Of a DNA stretch of 64,000 nt, positions 28,512 through 38,056 are shown piece after piece. The notes below the pieces were generated by a model. The model did not search any database. It had not been told where the DNA came from and worked only from the letters and a program-made list of their open reading frames with translations. Location: NCBI RefSeq assembly GCF_012275515.1, contig NZ_JAAZQL010000002.1, positions 124,001 to 188,000 on the forward strand, read 5' to 3'. Position 1 is the first letter of the stretch. Every line of letters begins with the position of its first letter. The DNA is from Novosphingobium sp. SG707. Its GTDB lineage: Bacteria; Pseudomonadota; Alphaproteobacteria; Sphingomonadales; Sphingomonadaceae. Both the position numbers and the translations under genes were made by a program.

Positions 28512-28672
28512 TCTGCCCTCTGTGCCCAAGGCAAAAAACGACAAATTTGCCCCAGAGCAACACTTTGATACCAAATTTAGCCTATCCCCCGCTTGAAAGC
28601 CGCGGGCGTAGGGGCGATATTCCCTCTATGCGCCGCAGGTTTTGCTGATCGGCGCTTTATGGAGTGAATGAC

Positions 28673-29416
28673 ATGGCCATCTGGAATGACCCCCAGCCCA
28701 CTCAGACGGGCTTTGGCGCGTCTTCGAGGATGAATGCTGGGTATGTTGACGCAGCCGCCCTCGATACGGGCCTGCGCAAATATATGCTGTCGATTTACAA
28801 TTACATGGCTTCGGCCGTGATGCTTTCGGGCATCGTTGCGCTGTTGTTCGTGCAGAGCGGTCTGGCCGCGCAGGTGTTTGTGACGCCGCTGCGCTGGCTG
28901 ATCGTGCTGGCGCCGCTGGGCTTTGTTTTCGCGATGAGCGCGGGTATGGGCCGGATGCAGAGCAGCACGCTTAAAGCCTGTTTCTGGGGCTTTGCCGTGG
29001 CGATGGGGCTGTCGATGTCGTCGATCTTCCTGGTTTACACCGGGCCGTCGATCGCGCTGACCTTCTTTGCCACCGCCGGTTCTTTCGCGGGTCTCAGCCT
29101 GGTGGGTTACACCACCAAGAAGAACCTGTCGGGCATGGGCAGCTTTCTGATCATGGGCCTGTTCGGCCTGATCATCGCCTCGCTGATCTCGATGTTCTTC
29201 CACGTGCCGGGCATGGCTTTCGCGATCTCGGTGCTGGGCGTGCTGATCTTTGCGGGTCTGACCGCCTATGACACCCAGCAGCTCAAGATGAGCTATGTGC
29301 AGGTTGCGGGTACGCCCTATGCCGAACGCGTGGCGATCATGGGCGCGCTGACGCTGTATCTCGACTTTATCAACATGTTCCAGTTCCTGCTCAGCTTTCT
29401 GGGCGACCGCCGCTAA
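28673..29416 (+). CDS. Bax inhibitor-1 (YccA/TMBIM) family membrane protein
   Basis: A 247-residue inner-membrane protein with seven hydrophobic segments after a roughly 35-residue cytoplasmic N-terminus. The segments TAYDTQQLKMSY and YLDFINMFQFLLSFLG at the C-terminus are classic for the bacterial BI-1/UPF0005 family, whose relatives include pH-gated calcium leak channels and the FtsH modulator YccA. The ATG at 28673 is preceded by GGAG at good spacing. A hairpin terminator follows. Confidence 0.92.
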   Translation: MAIWNDPQPTQTGFGASSRMNAGYVDAAALDTGLRKYMLSIYNYMASAVMLSGIVALLFVQSGLAAQVFVTPLRWLIVLAPLGFVFAMSAGMGRMQSSTLKACFWGFAVAMGLSMSSIFLVYTGPSIALTFFATAGSFAGLSLVGYTTKKNLSGMGSFLIMGLFGLIIASLISMFFHVPGMAFAISVLGVLIFAGLTAYDTQQLKMSYVQVAGTPYAERVAIMGALTLYLDFINMFQFLLSFLGDRR

Positions 29417-29456
29417 GGGCAGTCGCAGACCGGCCTGAGCGACGGGCGGATTATCG

Positions 29457-29493
29457 TGCCCGGGGTGCCATTTGGCGCCTCGGGCATTTTCTT
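29457..29493 (+). terminator. Terminator after BI-1 family gene
   Basis: GCCCG-GGGTGCC pairs with GGCGCCT-CGGGC around an ATTT loop with two mismatched positions, followed by ATTTTCTTT. Confidence 0.7.
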
Positions 29494-29567
29494 TGTGTCC
29501 CGTATCGGTTAAACGTAGCGGGCTTTGCGCCGCGCTATGGGACGCGGTGTATGAAATGAGGTGGCAG

Positions 29568-30254
29568 GTGAATCGTATCCGGTTGGCATTGATGGGTTTG
29601 GGTCTGGCCGTTCTTGGCGCCTGCGCGGCGCCGCCCCCGCCTCCTCCTCCGCCCCCGCCGCCCCCGCCGCCGCCCAAGGTGGTGGTGATCCCGCCCCGGC
29701 CGCGCGCGCCTTTGGGGGCTGCTGGCAATGTGGCGATTCCCACGCGCGGGCCTGATGGTGTGCGCCACACGATTCTGGTCGATTCGGTCGATGCGCAATT
29801 GGTGTGGAATTTGCGCGCGGCCTATAATGTCGCCGCGCTCAACTGCAACGGTCCGGCCTATGGCGAGATCGTCGACAATTACCGCGCTTTCCTCAAGAGC
29901 CACGCCAAGCCGCTGGCCCGCGCCAATGCGGGCGTGGATGCCACGTTCAAGGCGAAATACGGGGCCAAGGATTATATCCGCACCCGCGAAACCTATATGA
30001 CGCAGGTCTACAATTACTTCGCCTATCCGCCCACGCTGACCCATTTCTGCGATGCGGCGCTGGTGATGAGCCGCGAGAGCGCGAGCGTGAAGCCTGCCGA
30101 TCTGCCCGATTTCTCCAAGCGCAGCTTTGCCGCCTTTGCGCAGGTCTATGAGGACTTCTACCGCGCCTATGAGGCCTATCGCGTCGAACTGGCCGATTGG
30201 GAGGCCAAGTATGGCACCCCCGGCACCGCGCCGCAGCGCGCGGGGACTCAGTAA
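29568..30254 (+). CDS. Lipoprotein with 15-residue polyproline run
   Basis: A 228-residue predicted lipoprotein. The signal segment LMGLGLAVLGAC contains a lipobox ending in Cys; two Ala follow and then 15 consecutive prolines (29631-29675). The remaining domain (about 60-220) is helical with several Tyr-rich repeats (YDF/YRAYEAY) and two Cys; I do not recognise it. Polyproline runs stall ribosomes and depend on EF-P. GTG 29568 with GAGG six bases upstream is preferred; ATG 29556 is an alternative. Confidence 0.75.
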   Translation: MNRIRLALMGLGLAVLGACAAPPPPPPPPPPPPPPPKVVVIPPRPRAPLGAAGNVAIPTRGPDGVRHTILVDSVDAQLVWNLRAAYNVAALNCNGPAYGEIVDNYRAFLKSHAKPLARANAGVDATFKAKYGAKDYIRTRETYMTQVYNYFAYPPTLTHFCDAALVMSRESASVKPADLPDFSKRSFAAFAQVYEDFYRAYEAYRVELADWEAKYGTPGTAPQRAGTQ

Positions 30255-30297
30255 GGCAGGTGAGGGAAGGGCAATGTCGCGGGGTTGGCCGCAGGCC

Positions 30298-30329
30298 GGG
30301 GAAAATTTCATCGGGCGCGAAATTTCCCC
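30298..30329 (+). terminator. Stem-loop between lipoprotein gene and tRNA
   Basis: GGGGAAAATTTC pairs with GAAATTTCCCC across a 9-nt loop with one bulged A. It is a probable transcript end for the lipoprotein gene. A T-tract is weak. Confidence 0.6.
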
Positions 30330-30402
30330 TTCCCACCCCGCGATCCATTCGCTAAGGGGGCGCCTCCCAAGGGGAATTTCTCCGAAGGATTTGCACTGGA
30401 AC

Positions 30403-30478
<76 letters not shown>

Positions 30479-30499
30479 GATGCACAGCAAAAAGCGATT

Positions 30500-30531
30500 G
30501 GGCCGTCGGCACGATGCCAGACGGCCCTTTT
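30500..30531 (+). terminator. Rho-independent terminator after tRNA-Ala
   Basis: GGGCCGTC (30500-30507) pairs with GACGGCCC (30520-30527), followed by TTTT. This ends the tRNA transcript about 40 bp before obgE. Confidence 0.85.
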
Positions 30532-30570
30532 CGCATTGATATTTGATGTTTTTACGCCGGAACCCTGCCC

Positions 30571-31647
30571 ATGCATTTTCTCGACCAGGCCAAGATCTTC
30601 GTCCGCTCAGGCAGCGGTGGTGGCGGTGCGGTCAGCTTTCGCCGCGAAAAGTATGAGGAATATGGCGGCCCCAACGGCGGCAACGGCGGCAAGGGTGGCG
30701 ACATCATTTTCGAGGCGGTGCCCGGCCTCAACACGCTGATCGACTTTCGCTATACCCAGCACTTCAAGGCCCAGCGCGGCGGCGGCGGTGCGGGCAGCAA
30801 CCGCACCGGCGCGGGCGGCGAGGATATGGTCATCAAGGTGCCGGTGGGCACGCAGATCCTTGACGACGACCGCGAAACGGTGCTGCTGGACATGACCTAT
30901 GCGGGCCAGCGCGAGGTGTTTCTGCGCGGCGGCGATGGCGGGCGGGGCAATGCCTCGTACAAGTCCTCGACCAACCGCGCCCCGCGTCAGCACGGTCCGG
31001 GCTGGCCGGGCGAGGAAATGTACGTCTGGCTGCGTTTGAAGCTGCTGGCCGATGTCGGCCTGCTGGGCCTGCCCAATGCGGGCAAATCGACCTTTATCAA
31101 TCAGGTGTCGAACACCAAGGCCAAGGTCGGCGCCTATGCCTTCACCACCTTGCGCCCCCAATTGGGCGTGGTGCGGCACAAGAACCGTGAATTCGTGCTG
31201 GCCGACATTCCCGGCCTGATCGCGGGCGCGGCCGAGGGCGCGGGCATCGGCGACCGGTTTCTGGGCCATATCGAGCGCTGCCGCGTGCTGATCCATCTGA
31301 TCGACATTGCCGGGGTGGACAAGGACGGCAAGCCCGTCGAGCCGGTCGAGGCGATGCAGATCGTCGAGGGCGAGCTTGAAGCCTATGGCGCGGGTCTCGA
31401 CGAGAAGGCGCGTCTGGTCGTGCTGAACAAGATCGATCAGGCCGATGACGAACTGGTGGCCGCCTATCGCAAGGAATTGCTCGAAGCCGGGGCGGATGAG
31501 GTTTTCGCGATGTCCGGCCTGACCGGGGCGGGGATCGACAGGCTGCTCGATGCGGTCATCGGCTATCTGCCTGCGGCCACCATCACCGAGCGCCCCGTGG
31601 GCGAGCAGGAAGAGGCCGACGAAAAGCCTTGGTCGCCTTTGGGTTAA
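30571..31647 (+). CDS. obgE: Ribosome-assembly GTPase Obg/CgtA
   Basis: A 358-residue P-loop GTPase. The N-terminal Gly-rich OBG fold (about 1-158; [25 protein letters not shown]) precedes the G domain with G1 GLPNAGKST (166-174), switch DIPGLIAGA, and NKID. It acts in 50S subunit maturation and stress signalling. The end is only 18 bp from the convergent epimerase gene. Confidence 0.96.
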   Translation: MHFLDQAKIFVRSGSGGGGAVSFRREKYEEYGGPNGGNGGKGGDIIFEAVPGLNTLIDFRYTQHFKAQRGGGGAGSNRTGAGGEDMVIKVPVGTQILDDDRETVLLDMTYAGQREVFLRGGDGGRGNASYKSSTNRAPRQHGPGWPGEEMYVWLRLKLLADVGLLGLPNAGKSTFINQVSNTKAKVGAYAFTTLRPQLGVVRHKNREFVLADIPGLIAGAAEGAGIGDRFLGHIERCRVLIHLIDIAGVDKDGKPVEPVEAMQIVEGELEAYGAGLDEKARLVVLNKIDQADDELVAAYRKELLEAGADEVFAMSGLTGAGIDRLLDAVIGYLPAATITERPVGEQEEADEKPWSPLG

Positions 31648-31665
31648 ATGCCGAAGGGCTGGCCG

Positions 31666-32592
31666 TTAAAGCCAGCCTTCCCGGCGATACCATTCCGCCG
31701 TACCCGTCAGGCCCCCGCGCGTTTCGATCAGCGGGCGCCACAGATCGACGGGCGGCGCGGCCTCGGGGCTGACCACCCAGTCGGGATGGGTCATATAGCC
31801 CACGCGGTCGGGCGTCAGCTTGGCCCGGTTCCCGCGCAGCATACCGTCGATCCGCGCGCCCAGCCGCAAAAAGCCGGGCTTCAGCGAAATCACCCATGGC
31901 CGTTTGCCCAGCGCGGCGCCGATCGCGCGGGCCATGTCGATATGGCTCCACCCGCCCGGCACGCCATCGTCAGGCTCAAACGTATGGCCATTGACCGCCA
32001 TGCCGCCCGGAATCAACGCCAGCAGCAGGCGCGCCAGATCCTCGACATGGATCATGCTGGCGCGGCCCCCGGCGGGCACCGGCACCACGCCCCATTTGGC
32101 CGCGCGGAACAGTTCGAACATTTCCGCATCGCGCGGGCCATAGACAGCGGGCGGGCGGATGATCGTCCAGTCGAGCCCGCTGGCCTTGACCAGCATTTCG
32201 GCCCGCGCCTTGCTGGCGCCATAGGCCGAGAGATCAGGCTCGCGCGCCGAAAGCGAGGAGACGAAGATGAAGCGGGGCACGCCGGCGGCGCGCGCGGCCT
32301 CGATCATGTTCATCGTGCCCAGCACATTGGCGCGCTCGAATTCCTCCGGATCGGCGGCGTTGACCAGGCCCGCGACATGGATCACCGCCTCGGTCCCGCG
32401 CACCAGATCGTCCAGCGCCCCGCGGGTGGACAGATCGCCCGCCACCCATGCCACATGGTCCTGCGGCGCCTGTGCGCGGCGGGCCAGCGCCTGAACCGCA
32501 ATCCCGCGCGAACGGGCCAGTTCCAGCACCATTTGCCCCACAAAACCTGTGCCGCCGGTCAGCGCGACCAGTGGGCGATCCTTGCGCACCAT
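31666..32592 (-). CDS. NAD(P)-binding epimerase/complex I NDUFA9-like protein
   Basis: A 308-residue atypical short-chain dehydrogenase. The N-terminal nucleotide loop is TGGTGFVGQ; later SSLSAREPDLSAYGASKARAE holds the YxxxK pair, and IIRPPAVYGPRD is typical of extended SDRs. It resembles NDUFA9-type proteins common in alphaproteobacteria, but its substrate is unknown. The ATG shares a base with the proB stop, so the two are coupled. Confidence 0.85.
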   Translation of the reverse strand: MVRKDRPLVALTGGTGFVGQMVLELARSRGIAVQALARRAQAPQDHVAWVAGDLSTRGALDDLVRGTEAVIHVAGLVNAADPEEFERANVLGTMNMIEAARAAGVPRFIFVSSLSAREPDLSAYGASKARAEMLVKASGLDWTIIRPPAVYGPRDAEMFELFRAAKWGVVPVPAGGRASMIHVEDLARLLLALIPGGMAVNGHTFEPDDGVPGGWSHIDMARAIGAALGKRPWVISLKPGFLRLGARIDGMLRGNRAKLTPDRVGYMTHPDWVVSPEAAPPVDLWRPLIETRGGLTGTAEWYRREGWL

Positions 32593-33725
32593 CAGACCAT
32601 CACCAACTGATCGCGGTGGACCACGGCGGGGCGGGGGGCATAGCCCAGGATTTCGGCATGATCGGCCGACTGGCGGCCCATCAGCATCGCACATTCGCCC
32701 GCGTCATATTCGACCAGCCCATGCGCCAGAACCGCGCCCGCATCATCGCGGATGGTGATGGCATCGCCGCGCGAAAAGGCGCCCTCGACCGCGACGATCC
32801 CGGCGGCGAGCAGGCTGGCCCCGCCGCGCAGCGCCTTTACCGCGCCCGCATCCACGGTCAGCGAGCCTTTGAGCCGCAACCGCCCGCCCAGCCATGCCTT
32901 GCGCGCAGGCTTGCGTGAGCGCGGCAGGAACAGCGTGCCCACGCCCTGTTCCATGATGCGGCGCAGCGGGCTTTCCACCGTGCCATTGCCGATGACCAGC
33001 GCGATGCCCGCCATTTCGGCGATTTCCACCGCCTGCAATTTCGAGATCATGCCGCCCGAGCCCATGCCGCTGCCCGAAACGGGGCTGGCCATGGCGCGGA
33101 TTTCCGGGGTGATGCCCTTGACCATCGGCAGCAATTGCGCGCCCGGCTCCTTGGGGTGGCGGTCATACAGGCCGTCAATGTCGGAGAGCAGCAGCACTGC
33201 ATCGGCGCGCGCGGCCTGCGCCACGCGTGCGGCAAGGCGGTCATTGTCGCCAAAGCGGATTTCCTGTGTGGCAACCGAATCGTTTTCGTTGATCACTGGC
33301 ACCGCGCCCGCATCGAGCAGGCGCGTCAGCGTGGCCGTGGCGTTCAGATAGCGACGGCGATCCTCCAGATCTTCCAGCGTGAGCAGCAATTGCGCCGCCG
33401 TCAGACCGTGCGCGCCCAAGAGTTCAGCCCACAGGCCCGACAGCGCGATCTGGCCCACGGCGGCGGCGGCCTGCGCATCGGCCAGCGACCCGCGCCCGCC
33501 CTTTTCCAGCCCGAGCCGCCGCGCCCCCAGCGCAATCGCGCCCGAGGAGACGACAATCACATCCTGACCGCGCGCCTTGGCCGCCGCGATTTCCGTCACC
33601 AGCGCGGTCAGCCATTCGCGCCGCGCGCCTGCATTATCAACCAGCAGAGACGAGCCCACCTTGAGCACAAGGCGAGGGGTCAGCGTGGGATCGGCAAGGT
33701 CGGAGAGCTGGGCTATTAAAGACAT
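32592..33725 (-). CDS. proB: Glutamate 5-kinase
   Basis: A 377-residue amino-acid kinase catalysing the first step of proline synthesis. The kinase domain shows VLKVGSSLLVD, VVSSGAIALG, NENDSVAT and LLSDIDGLY; the C-terminal PUA domain (from about 285) includes GVxAVEG-like GIVAVEGAFSRGD. The start is at 33725, with good match to family length. It is usually feedback-inhibited by proline through the kinase domain. Confidence 0.95.
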   Translation of the reverse strand: MSLIAQLSDLADPTLTPRLVLKVGSSLLVDNAGARREWLTALVTEIAAAKARGQDVIVVSSGAIALGARRLGLEKGGRGSLADAQAAAAVGQIALSGLWAELLGAHGLTAAQLLLTLEDLEDRRRYLNATATLTRLLDAGAVPVINENDSVATQEIRFGDNDRLAARVAQAARADAVLLLSDIDGLYDRHPKEPGAQLLPMVKGITPEIRAMASPVSGSGMGSGGMISKLQAVEIAEMAGIALVIGNGTVESPLRRIMEQGVGTLFLPRSRKPARKAWLGGRLRLKGSLTVDAGAVKALRGGASLLAAGIVAVEGAFSRGDAITIRDDAGAVLAHGLVEYDAGECAMLMGRQSADHAEILGYAPRPAVVHRDQLVMV

Positions 33726-33790
33726 GGCGCCAGCGGATAGGGCAAAGCGGGCGGGGGAACAAGGCCCCGCCGCCCGCGATTCGCCTTGTC

Positions 33791-33813
33791 AAAAGGCCGG
33801 GTCGTGGCCCGGC
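33791..33813 (-). terminator. Terminator of the cys operon
   Basis: On the minus strand GCCGGG (complement of 33808-33813) and CCCGGC (complement of 33796-33801) form a short hairpin followed by CTTTTG, just after the cysH stop. Confidence 0.7.
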
Positions 33814-33819
33814 GGGCGA

Positions 33820-34608
33820 TTAAAACGCCGGTTCATACCCCGGAGGCAGGTCGCTGATATTGCTGGCCGCGCCTTCGACATGGATGCCGCATTCGGTCTT
33901 GTCCCAACCGCGCCAGCGGCCCGAGCGCGGGTCTTCGCCCGGCGCGACCTTGCTGGTGCAGGGCATGCAGCCGATGGAAGGATAACCCTGCGCCACCAGC
34001 GGATGGCGGGGCAGGTCATGCTCGTCCATATAGGCGGCCAGACGGCTTGCGTTCCAGTCGATCAGCGGGTTGATCTTGAGACGCCCGGCCGCATCGGTCG
34101 TGTCCAGCTCAAAGATCGGCAGGCCCGCGCGGGTTTCGGCCTGAAACCCCTTGCGGCCCGTCACCGAGGCGTCATACCCGGCCAGAGCCTTGGCCAGCGG
34201 GATGACCTTGCGGATTTCGCAGCAGCCGTCCGGGTCATAGGACCAGCGCAGGCCCGCATCATCCTTCTTGGCCAGCACCTCGGCATCCGGCGTCAGGTTG
34301 ATGACGCCTGTCAGCCCCAGATGCGTGATCAGCGTGTCGCGATAGGTCAGCGTTTCGGGGAAATGCTTGCCCGTTTCGAGGAACAGCACCGGAGCATCGG
34401 GCGCGATGCCCGACACCAGATGGAGCAGCACCGCGCTTTCCGCGCCAAAGCTGGAAACCAGCGCGACGCGGCCCGCCACGCCCTCGACCAGCACCGCGCG
34501 CAGCACATCCGCCGTGCTGGCATCGGCATAGCGGGCGTTGAGCGCGGCAACGTCCCCGGCAGTGAAAGCCGCCGAAGTGTCGATGCGGTCGATGGGGCGG
34601 GCGGCCAT
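33820..34608 (-). CDS. cysH: APS/PAPS reductase CysH (Fe-S type)
   Basis: A 262-residue sulfonucleotide reductase producing sulfite. SSFGAESAVLLHL begins the PP-loop region. The cysteine pairs GCCEIRK and GCMPCTSK ligate a 4Fe-4S cluster, marking the APS-type enzyme, and the catalytic cysteine is in TECGIH near the C-terminus. It is the last gene of the sulfate-assimilation operon and starts 1 bp after DUF934. Confidence 0.94.
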   Translation of the reverse strand: MAARPIDRIDTSAAFTAGDVAALNARYADASTADVLRAVLVEGVAGRVALVSSFGAESAVLLHLVSGIAPDAPVLFLETGKHFPETLTYRDTLITHLGLTGVINLTPDAEVLAKKDDAGLRWSYDPDGCCEIRKVIPLAKALAGYDASVTGRKGFQAETRAGLPIFELDTTDAAGRLKINPLIDWNASRLAAYMDEHDLPRHPLVAQGYPSIGCMPCTSKVAPGEDPRSGRWRGWDKTECGIHVEGAASNISDLPPGYEPAF

Positions 34609-34609
34609 G

Positions 34610-35047
34610 TTACAGACCGTGCCTCAAGGCCCAGATCGGCTTGCGGCCATCGACCACGGTGGCCTGATAGACCTGCGGCCAGGTCTTGAGCGCGGTATCG
34701 GCCTGCGCCAGATCGAGCGGGGTGTTGGGCGCGATGGCGTCAAAGCCGCAGCGGTGCAGGTGGCTGAGCATATCGACGCCAATGTCGCCGCTGGCGCGCA
34801 ATTCGCCGGTATAGCCCGCCTCGCGCAGGATGCGGGCCGAGGAGAAGCCGCGCCCGTCGGTGAAGGCGGGGAAGGTGACCTCGACCAGCGAGAGGCGATC
34901 CAGATGGGGCAGGAGCGCGCGCGCATCCTCACCCGGCTCGATCACCACGGCGGTGGCATTGGTATCTTCGGCAAAGGCCGAGAGCGCGACGGTGGGGGCG
35001 CTGACGGCCTCTTCACCTTCGCGGAACAGGAACTGGACGTCAGCCAT
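34610..35047 (-). CDS. DUF934 protein of sulfite-reductase operon
   Basis: A 145-residue protein of the DUF934 family, which almost always lies between cysI and cysH in proteobacteria. Signatures are FPAFTDGRGFSSARILRE, ELRASGDIGVDML and the RCGFDAI segment. It is presumed to be an accessory or oxidoreductase factor for sulfite reduction; its chemistry is unproven. It overlaps cysI by 8 bp. Confidence 0.9.
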   Translation of the reverse strand: MADVQFLFREGEEAVSAPTVALSAFAEDTNATAVVIEPGEDARALLPHLDRLSLVEVTFPAFTDGRGFSSARILREAGYTGELRASGDIGVDMLSHLHRCGFDAIAPNTPLDLAQADTALKTWPQVYQATVVDGRKPIWALRHGL

Positions 35048-36695
35048 AGATCGCTTCCTTGAACGGGTTCATGCCGATGCGGCGATAGGTGTCGAGGAAG
35101 CGTTCCTCGCCTTCCTTGTTGGCCAGATAGACCTGCGTGGCCTTTTCAACCGCGCCCACGATGCCGTCTTCGTCAAAGCCGGGGCCGACGATCTTGCCCA
35201 GCGAGGTGTCCGCGCCTTCGCAGCCGCCGAGCAGGAGTTGGTAATTTTCCAGACCCTTGCGGTCGACGCCCAGAATGCCGATGTGGCCCGCATGGTGATG
35301 GCCGCAGGCGTTGATGCAGCCCGAGATCTTCAGCTTGAGCTCACCGATTTCCTCGGCCTTGTCGGCCATGCGTTCAGCGATCTTCTGCGCCACGGGAATC
35401 GAGCGGGCATTGGCCAGCGTGCAATAATCAAGGCCGGGGCAGGCGATGATATCGGTGATCTTGTCGAGATTGGCCTCGGCCAGCTCGGCGGCGACCAGCT
35501 TTTCCCAGACCGTGAACAGGTCGGCCTTGCGCACATGGGGCAGGACGATGTTCTGGGTGTGGGTCACGCGCAGCTCGTCAAAGCTGTAGGTTTTGGCCAG
35601 GTCCGCCATCACGCGGATCTGCTCACCCGTGGCGTCGCCCGGAATGCCGGCCTGCTTGCTGCCGTCGGCCAAGGTCTTCACCGGCTTGAGGCTGATGTTG
35701 ACGATGGCATAGCCCGGCGTCTTGTGCGCGGCGGTGTTGTTCTTCACCCATGCGGCAAAGGCAGGGTTCGACAGGTCGAGATCATCCGACAGACCCGCTT
35801 CATAGGCCGGATCGGCAAAGAAGGTCTTGATGCGCTCCAGCTCGGCCAGCGGCGGCTCGATGGCCAGCGTCTGCAGATGGGCGAATTCTTCCTCGACCTG
35901 ACGGCGATATTCATCAACGCCCAGTTCATGGACGAGGATCTTGATCCGCGCCTTGTATTTGTTGTCGCGGCGGCCATAGCGGTTGTAAACGCGCAGGCAG
36001 GCCTCGGAATAGGTGATCAGCTCGTCAAGCGGCACGAAGGCCTTGACCAGCGGCGCGATGAAGGGGGTGCGGCCCATGCCGCCGCCCACATAAAACGCCG
36101 CGCCGATTTCGCCCGCTTCGTTCTTCACGATCTGGATGCCGATGTCGTGCAGGCGCATGGCCGCGCGGTCGGTGTCGGACGCGATCACGCAGATCTTGAA
36201 CTTGCGCGGCAAGGCCAGAAATTCCGGGTGGAAGCTCGACCACTGACGCAGCAGTTCGGCATAGGGGCGCGGGTCGATCAGTTCATCGGCGGTGGCGCCC
36301 GCATACTGGTCGGCGCTGATATTGCGGATGCAATTGCCCGAGGTCTGGATCGCGTGCATTTCCACGCTGGCCAGATCGGCCAGAATGTCGGGCGTGTCTT
36401 CCAGCTTGATCCAGTTGTACTGGATGTTCTGGCGCGTGGTGAAGTGGCCGTAACCGCGGTCATACTTGTCCGCAATATCGCCCAGCATCTTCATCTGTGC
36501 GCCCGAGAGCGTGCCATAGGGCACGGCCACGCGCAGCATATAGGCGTGAAGCTGGAGATAGAGGCCGTTCTGCAGGCGCAGCGGGCGGAACTTTTCCTCG
36601 CTCAGCGTGCCTTCGATGCGGCGGCGGGTCTGGTCGCGGAATTCAGCGACGCGGGCATCCACCATCGCCTGATCATAATGGTCGTACAGATACAT
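35040..36695 (-). CDS. cysI: Nitrite/sulfite reductase hemoprotein (CysI-like)
   Basis: A 551-residue siroheme-4Fe-4S enzyme reducing sulfite to sulfide. Two half-repeats of the ferredoxin-like fold are seen. The metal ligands are in CPGLDYC (C-x5-C) and GCINACGHH (C-x3-C) in the C-terminal half. Substrate Arg/Lys residues cluster near GHFTTRQNIQYNW. It may accept electrons from ferredoxin rather than a CysJ flavoprotein, since no cysJ is present. The stop overlaps DUF934. Confidence 0.93.
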   Translation of the reverse strand: MYLYDHYDQAMVDARVAEFRDQTRRRIEGTLSEEKFRPLRLQNGLYLQLHAYMLRVAVPYGTLSGAQMKMLGDIADKYDRGYGHFTTRQNIQYNWIKLEDTPDILADLASVEMHAIQTSGNCIRNISADQYAGATADELIDPRPYAELLRQWSSFHPEFLALPRKFKICVIASDTDRAAMRLHDIGIQIVKNEAGEIGAAFYVGGGMGRTPFIAPLVKAFVPLDELITYSEACLRVYNRYGRRDNKYKARIKILVHELGVDEYRRQVEEEFAHLQTLAIEPPLAELERIKTFFADPAYEAGLSDDLDLSNPAFAAWVKNNTAAHKTPGYAIVNISLKPVKTLADGSKQAGIPGDATGEQIRVMADLAKTYSFDELRVTHTQNIVLPHVRKADLFTVWEKLVAAELAEANLDKITDIIACPGLDYCTLANARSIPVAQKIAERMADKAEEIGELKLKISGCINACGHHHAGHIGILGVDRKGLENYQLLLGGCEGADTSLGKIVGPGFDEDGIVGAVEKATQVYLANKEGEERFLDTYRRIGMNPFKEAIYG

Positions 36696-36985
36696 CAGAG
36701 CACCTTGTCGGGGGTCGCGGTGGGGTCGAGGCTCAAGTCAAGGCGGACCGTGGGGCCCAATGCGCGGATGCGCTCCTTGATGTGAGCGGGGCGGATGCCG
36801 TCGGCGGTCTGTTCCGCCTCGATGACATAGGCGCCATTGACGCGGCGGGCGGCTTCCTCGGCGGCGATCACGGCGGCGGCTTCATCGCCCATATCCACCG
36901 CATCATTGACATGGAGCGACCATGCCGCACCATTCCACCAGGTCACCGCCCCGGATTTCAGGTCATTGCCCGTGATAATCTTCAC
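36695..36985 (-). CDS. DUF2849 protein of sulfite-reductase operon
   Basis: A 96-residue protein matching the alphaproteobacterial DUF2849 family: KIITGNDLKSGAVTWW at the start and EEAARRVNGAYVIEAE later, ending in PDKVL. It always sits with cysI, but its role is unknown. It overlaps the SUMT gene by 4 bp (ATGA) and cysI by one base, so it is co-translated. Confidence 0.88.
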   Translation of the reverse strand: MKIITGNDLKSGAVTWWNGAAWSLHVNDAVDMGDEAAAVIAAEEAARRVNGAYVIEAEQTADGIRPAHIKERIRALGPTVRLDLSLDPTATPDKVL

Positions 36986-37776
36986 TTTATTGCCTCCAGC
37001 GCCACTTGGCGTAGTTCGGACGGGGGGCGCGCGGTCACGGCGCCGATGATGATAAGGGCAGGGCTTTGCACCCTCTCACGCTCCACCAGATCGGCCAGAG
37101 CCGCCAGCGGGGAACGCAGCACGCGCATATCGGGCCGCGTGGCATTTTCAACCACCGCCAGCGGGGTTTCCGGGGAAAGCCCGTCAGCGATCAGCTTTTC
37201 GGCAATCTGCGTCGCCGTCGCCAGCCCCATATAGATGACCAGCGTGCGGCCGACCCCGGCAAGGCCTGCCCAGTTCTGGTCGGTCAATCCCTTGCACTGG
37301 CCCGAGACAAAGCTGACCACGCTGGCCGCGTCGCGGTGGGTGAGGGGGAGGAGCGCCGCCGCCCCCGCGCCCACGGCCGCCGAAATGCCGGGCACGACCT
37401 CGACCGCAACGCCCGCCGCGATGCAGGCTTCGGCCTCTTCGCCGCCGCGCCCGAAAATGAACGGATCGCCGCCCTTCAGGCGCAGCACTTCACCGCCCGC
37501 CAGCGCCTCGCGCACCAGCAGGGCGTTGATCTCGTCCTGGGGCATCGAATGGCGGCTGCGGCGCTTGGCCACGCTGACAAGGCGCGCACCCGCGGGCGCC
37601 ATCGCCAGAATGCGCGGATCGACCAGCCCGTCATGCACGATCAACCGCGCGCCCATGATCAGCCGCGCCGCACGCAGCGTCAGCAGGTCCGGATCGCCCG
37701 GTCCGGCGCCGACCAGCCAAACTTTGCCCGCAGAGGCATGAAGGCCGGGCGCGCCCGAGGAGGTGGTTTGATTCAT
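36982..37776 (-). CDS. cobA: Uroporphyrinogen-III C-methyltransferase (SUMT)
   Basis: A 264-residue SAM-dependent enzyme making precorrin-2 for siroheme. It shows KVWLVGAGPGDPDLLTL, VSVAKRRSRHSMPQDEIN, LRLKGGDPFIFGRGGEE and the SAM-binding VPGISAAVGA. It supplies siroheme for CysI downstream. ATG 37776 follows a GGGGGCG stretch; an in-frame ATG at 37788 adds four residues. It lacks the CysG dehydrogenase/ferrochelatase half, which must be encoded elsewhere. Confidence 0.92.
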   Translation of the reverse strand: MNQTTSSGAPGLHASAGKVWLVGAGPGDPDLLTLRAARLIMGARLIVHDGLVDPRILAMAPAGARLVSVAKRRSRHSMPQDEINALLVREALAGGEVLRLKGGDPFIFGRGGEEAEACIAAGVAVEVVPGISAAVGAGAAALLPLTHRDAASVVSFVSGQCKGLTDQNWAGLAGVGRTLVIYMGLATATQIAEKLIADGLSPETPLAVVENATRPDMRVLRSPLAALADLVERERVQSPALIIIGAVTARPPSELRQVALEAIK

Positions 37777-38056
37777 GGTCGCCCCCATGGGCCGATGCGC
37801 GCAAGGTTGAAAGGCAGAATGGCTTTGGCCGGGGGAAGGGAAACTTTTGCCTGCCGGTTCGGGCCGCCATGGGCCGGTTTGGCTGTGGGCGCGGCGGGCC
37901 GCTCTTTCGGTCTTGTCATCGGCACGGTTGGCCCTGCGGGGCAGCGGGGCAAGGTCCGTCTGAAATGGATGCTTTGTTTTGTAGTAACAGATGGTTGGAT
38001 GAGTGATGCGGTGTTAGTTTTAAAGTGTCAACCACGGAAAATGCGTAATCAGCCCA
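37777..38056. other. Divergent intergenic region, no gene seen
   Basis: The 280 bp between the sulfur operon (leftward) and the two-component cluster (rightward) must hold both promoters. GC falls sharply after about 37970, near the start of the kinase gene. I see no riboswitch or clear operator. Confidence 0.5.

Noticed and set aside
37777..38056. SAM or cobalamin riboswitch before the sulfur operon
   Set aside because: No conserved riboswitch core could be recognised on the minus strand; I see only GC-rich sequence without the expected pseudoknot or box elements.
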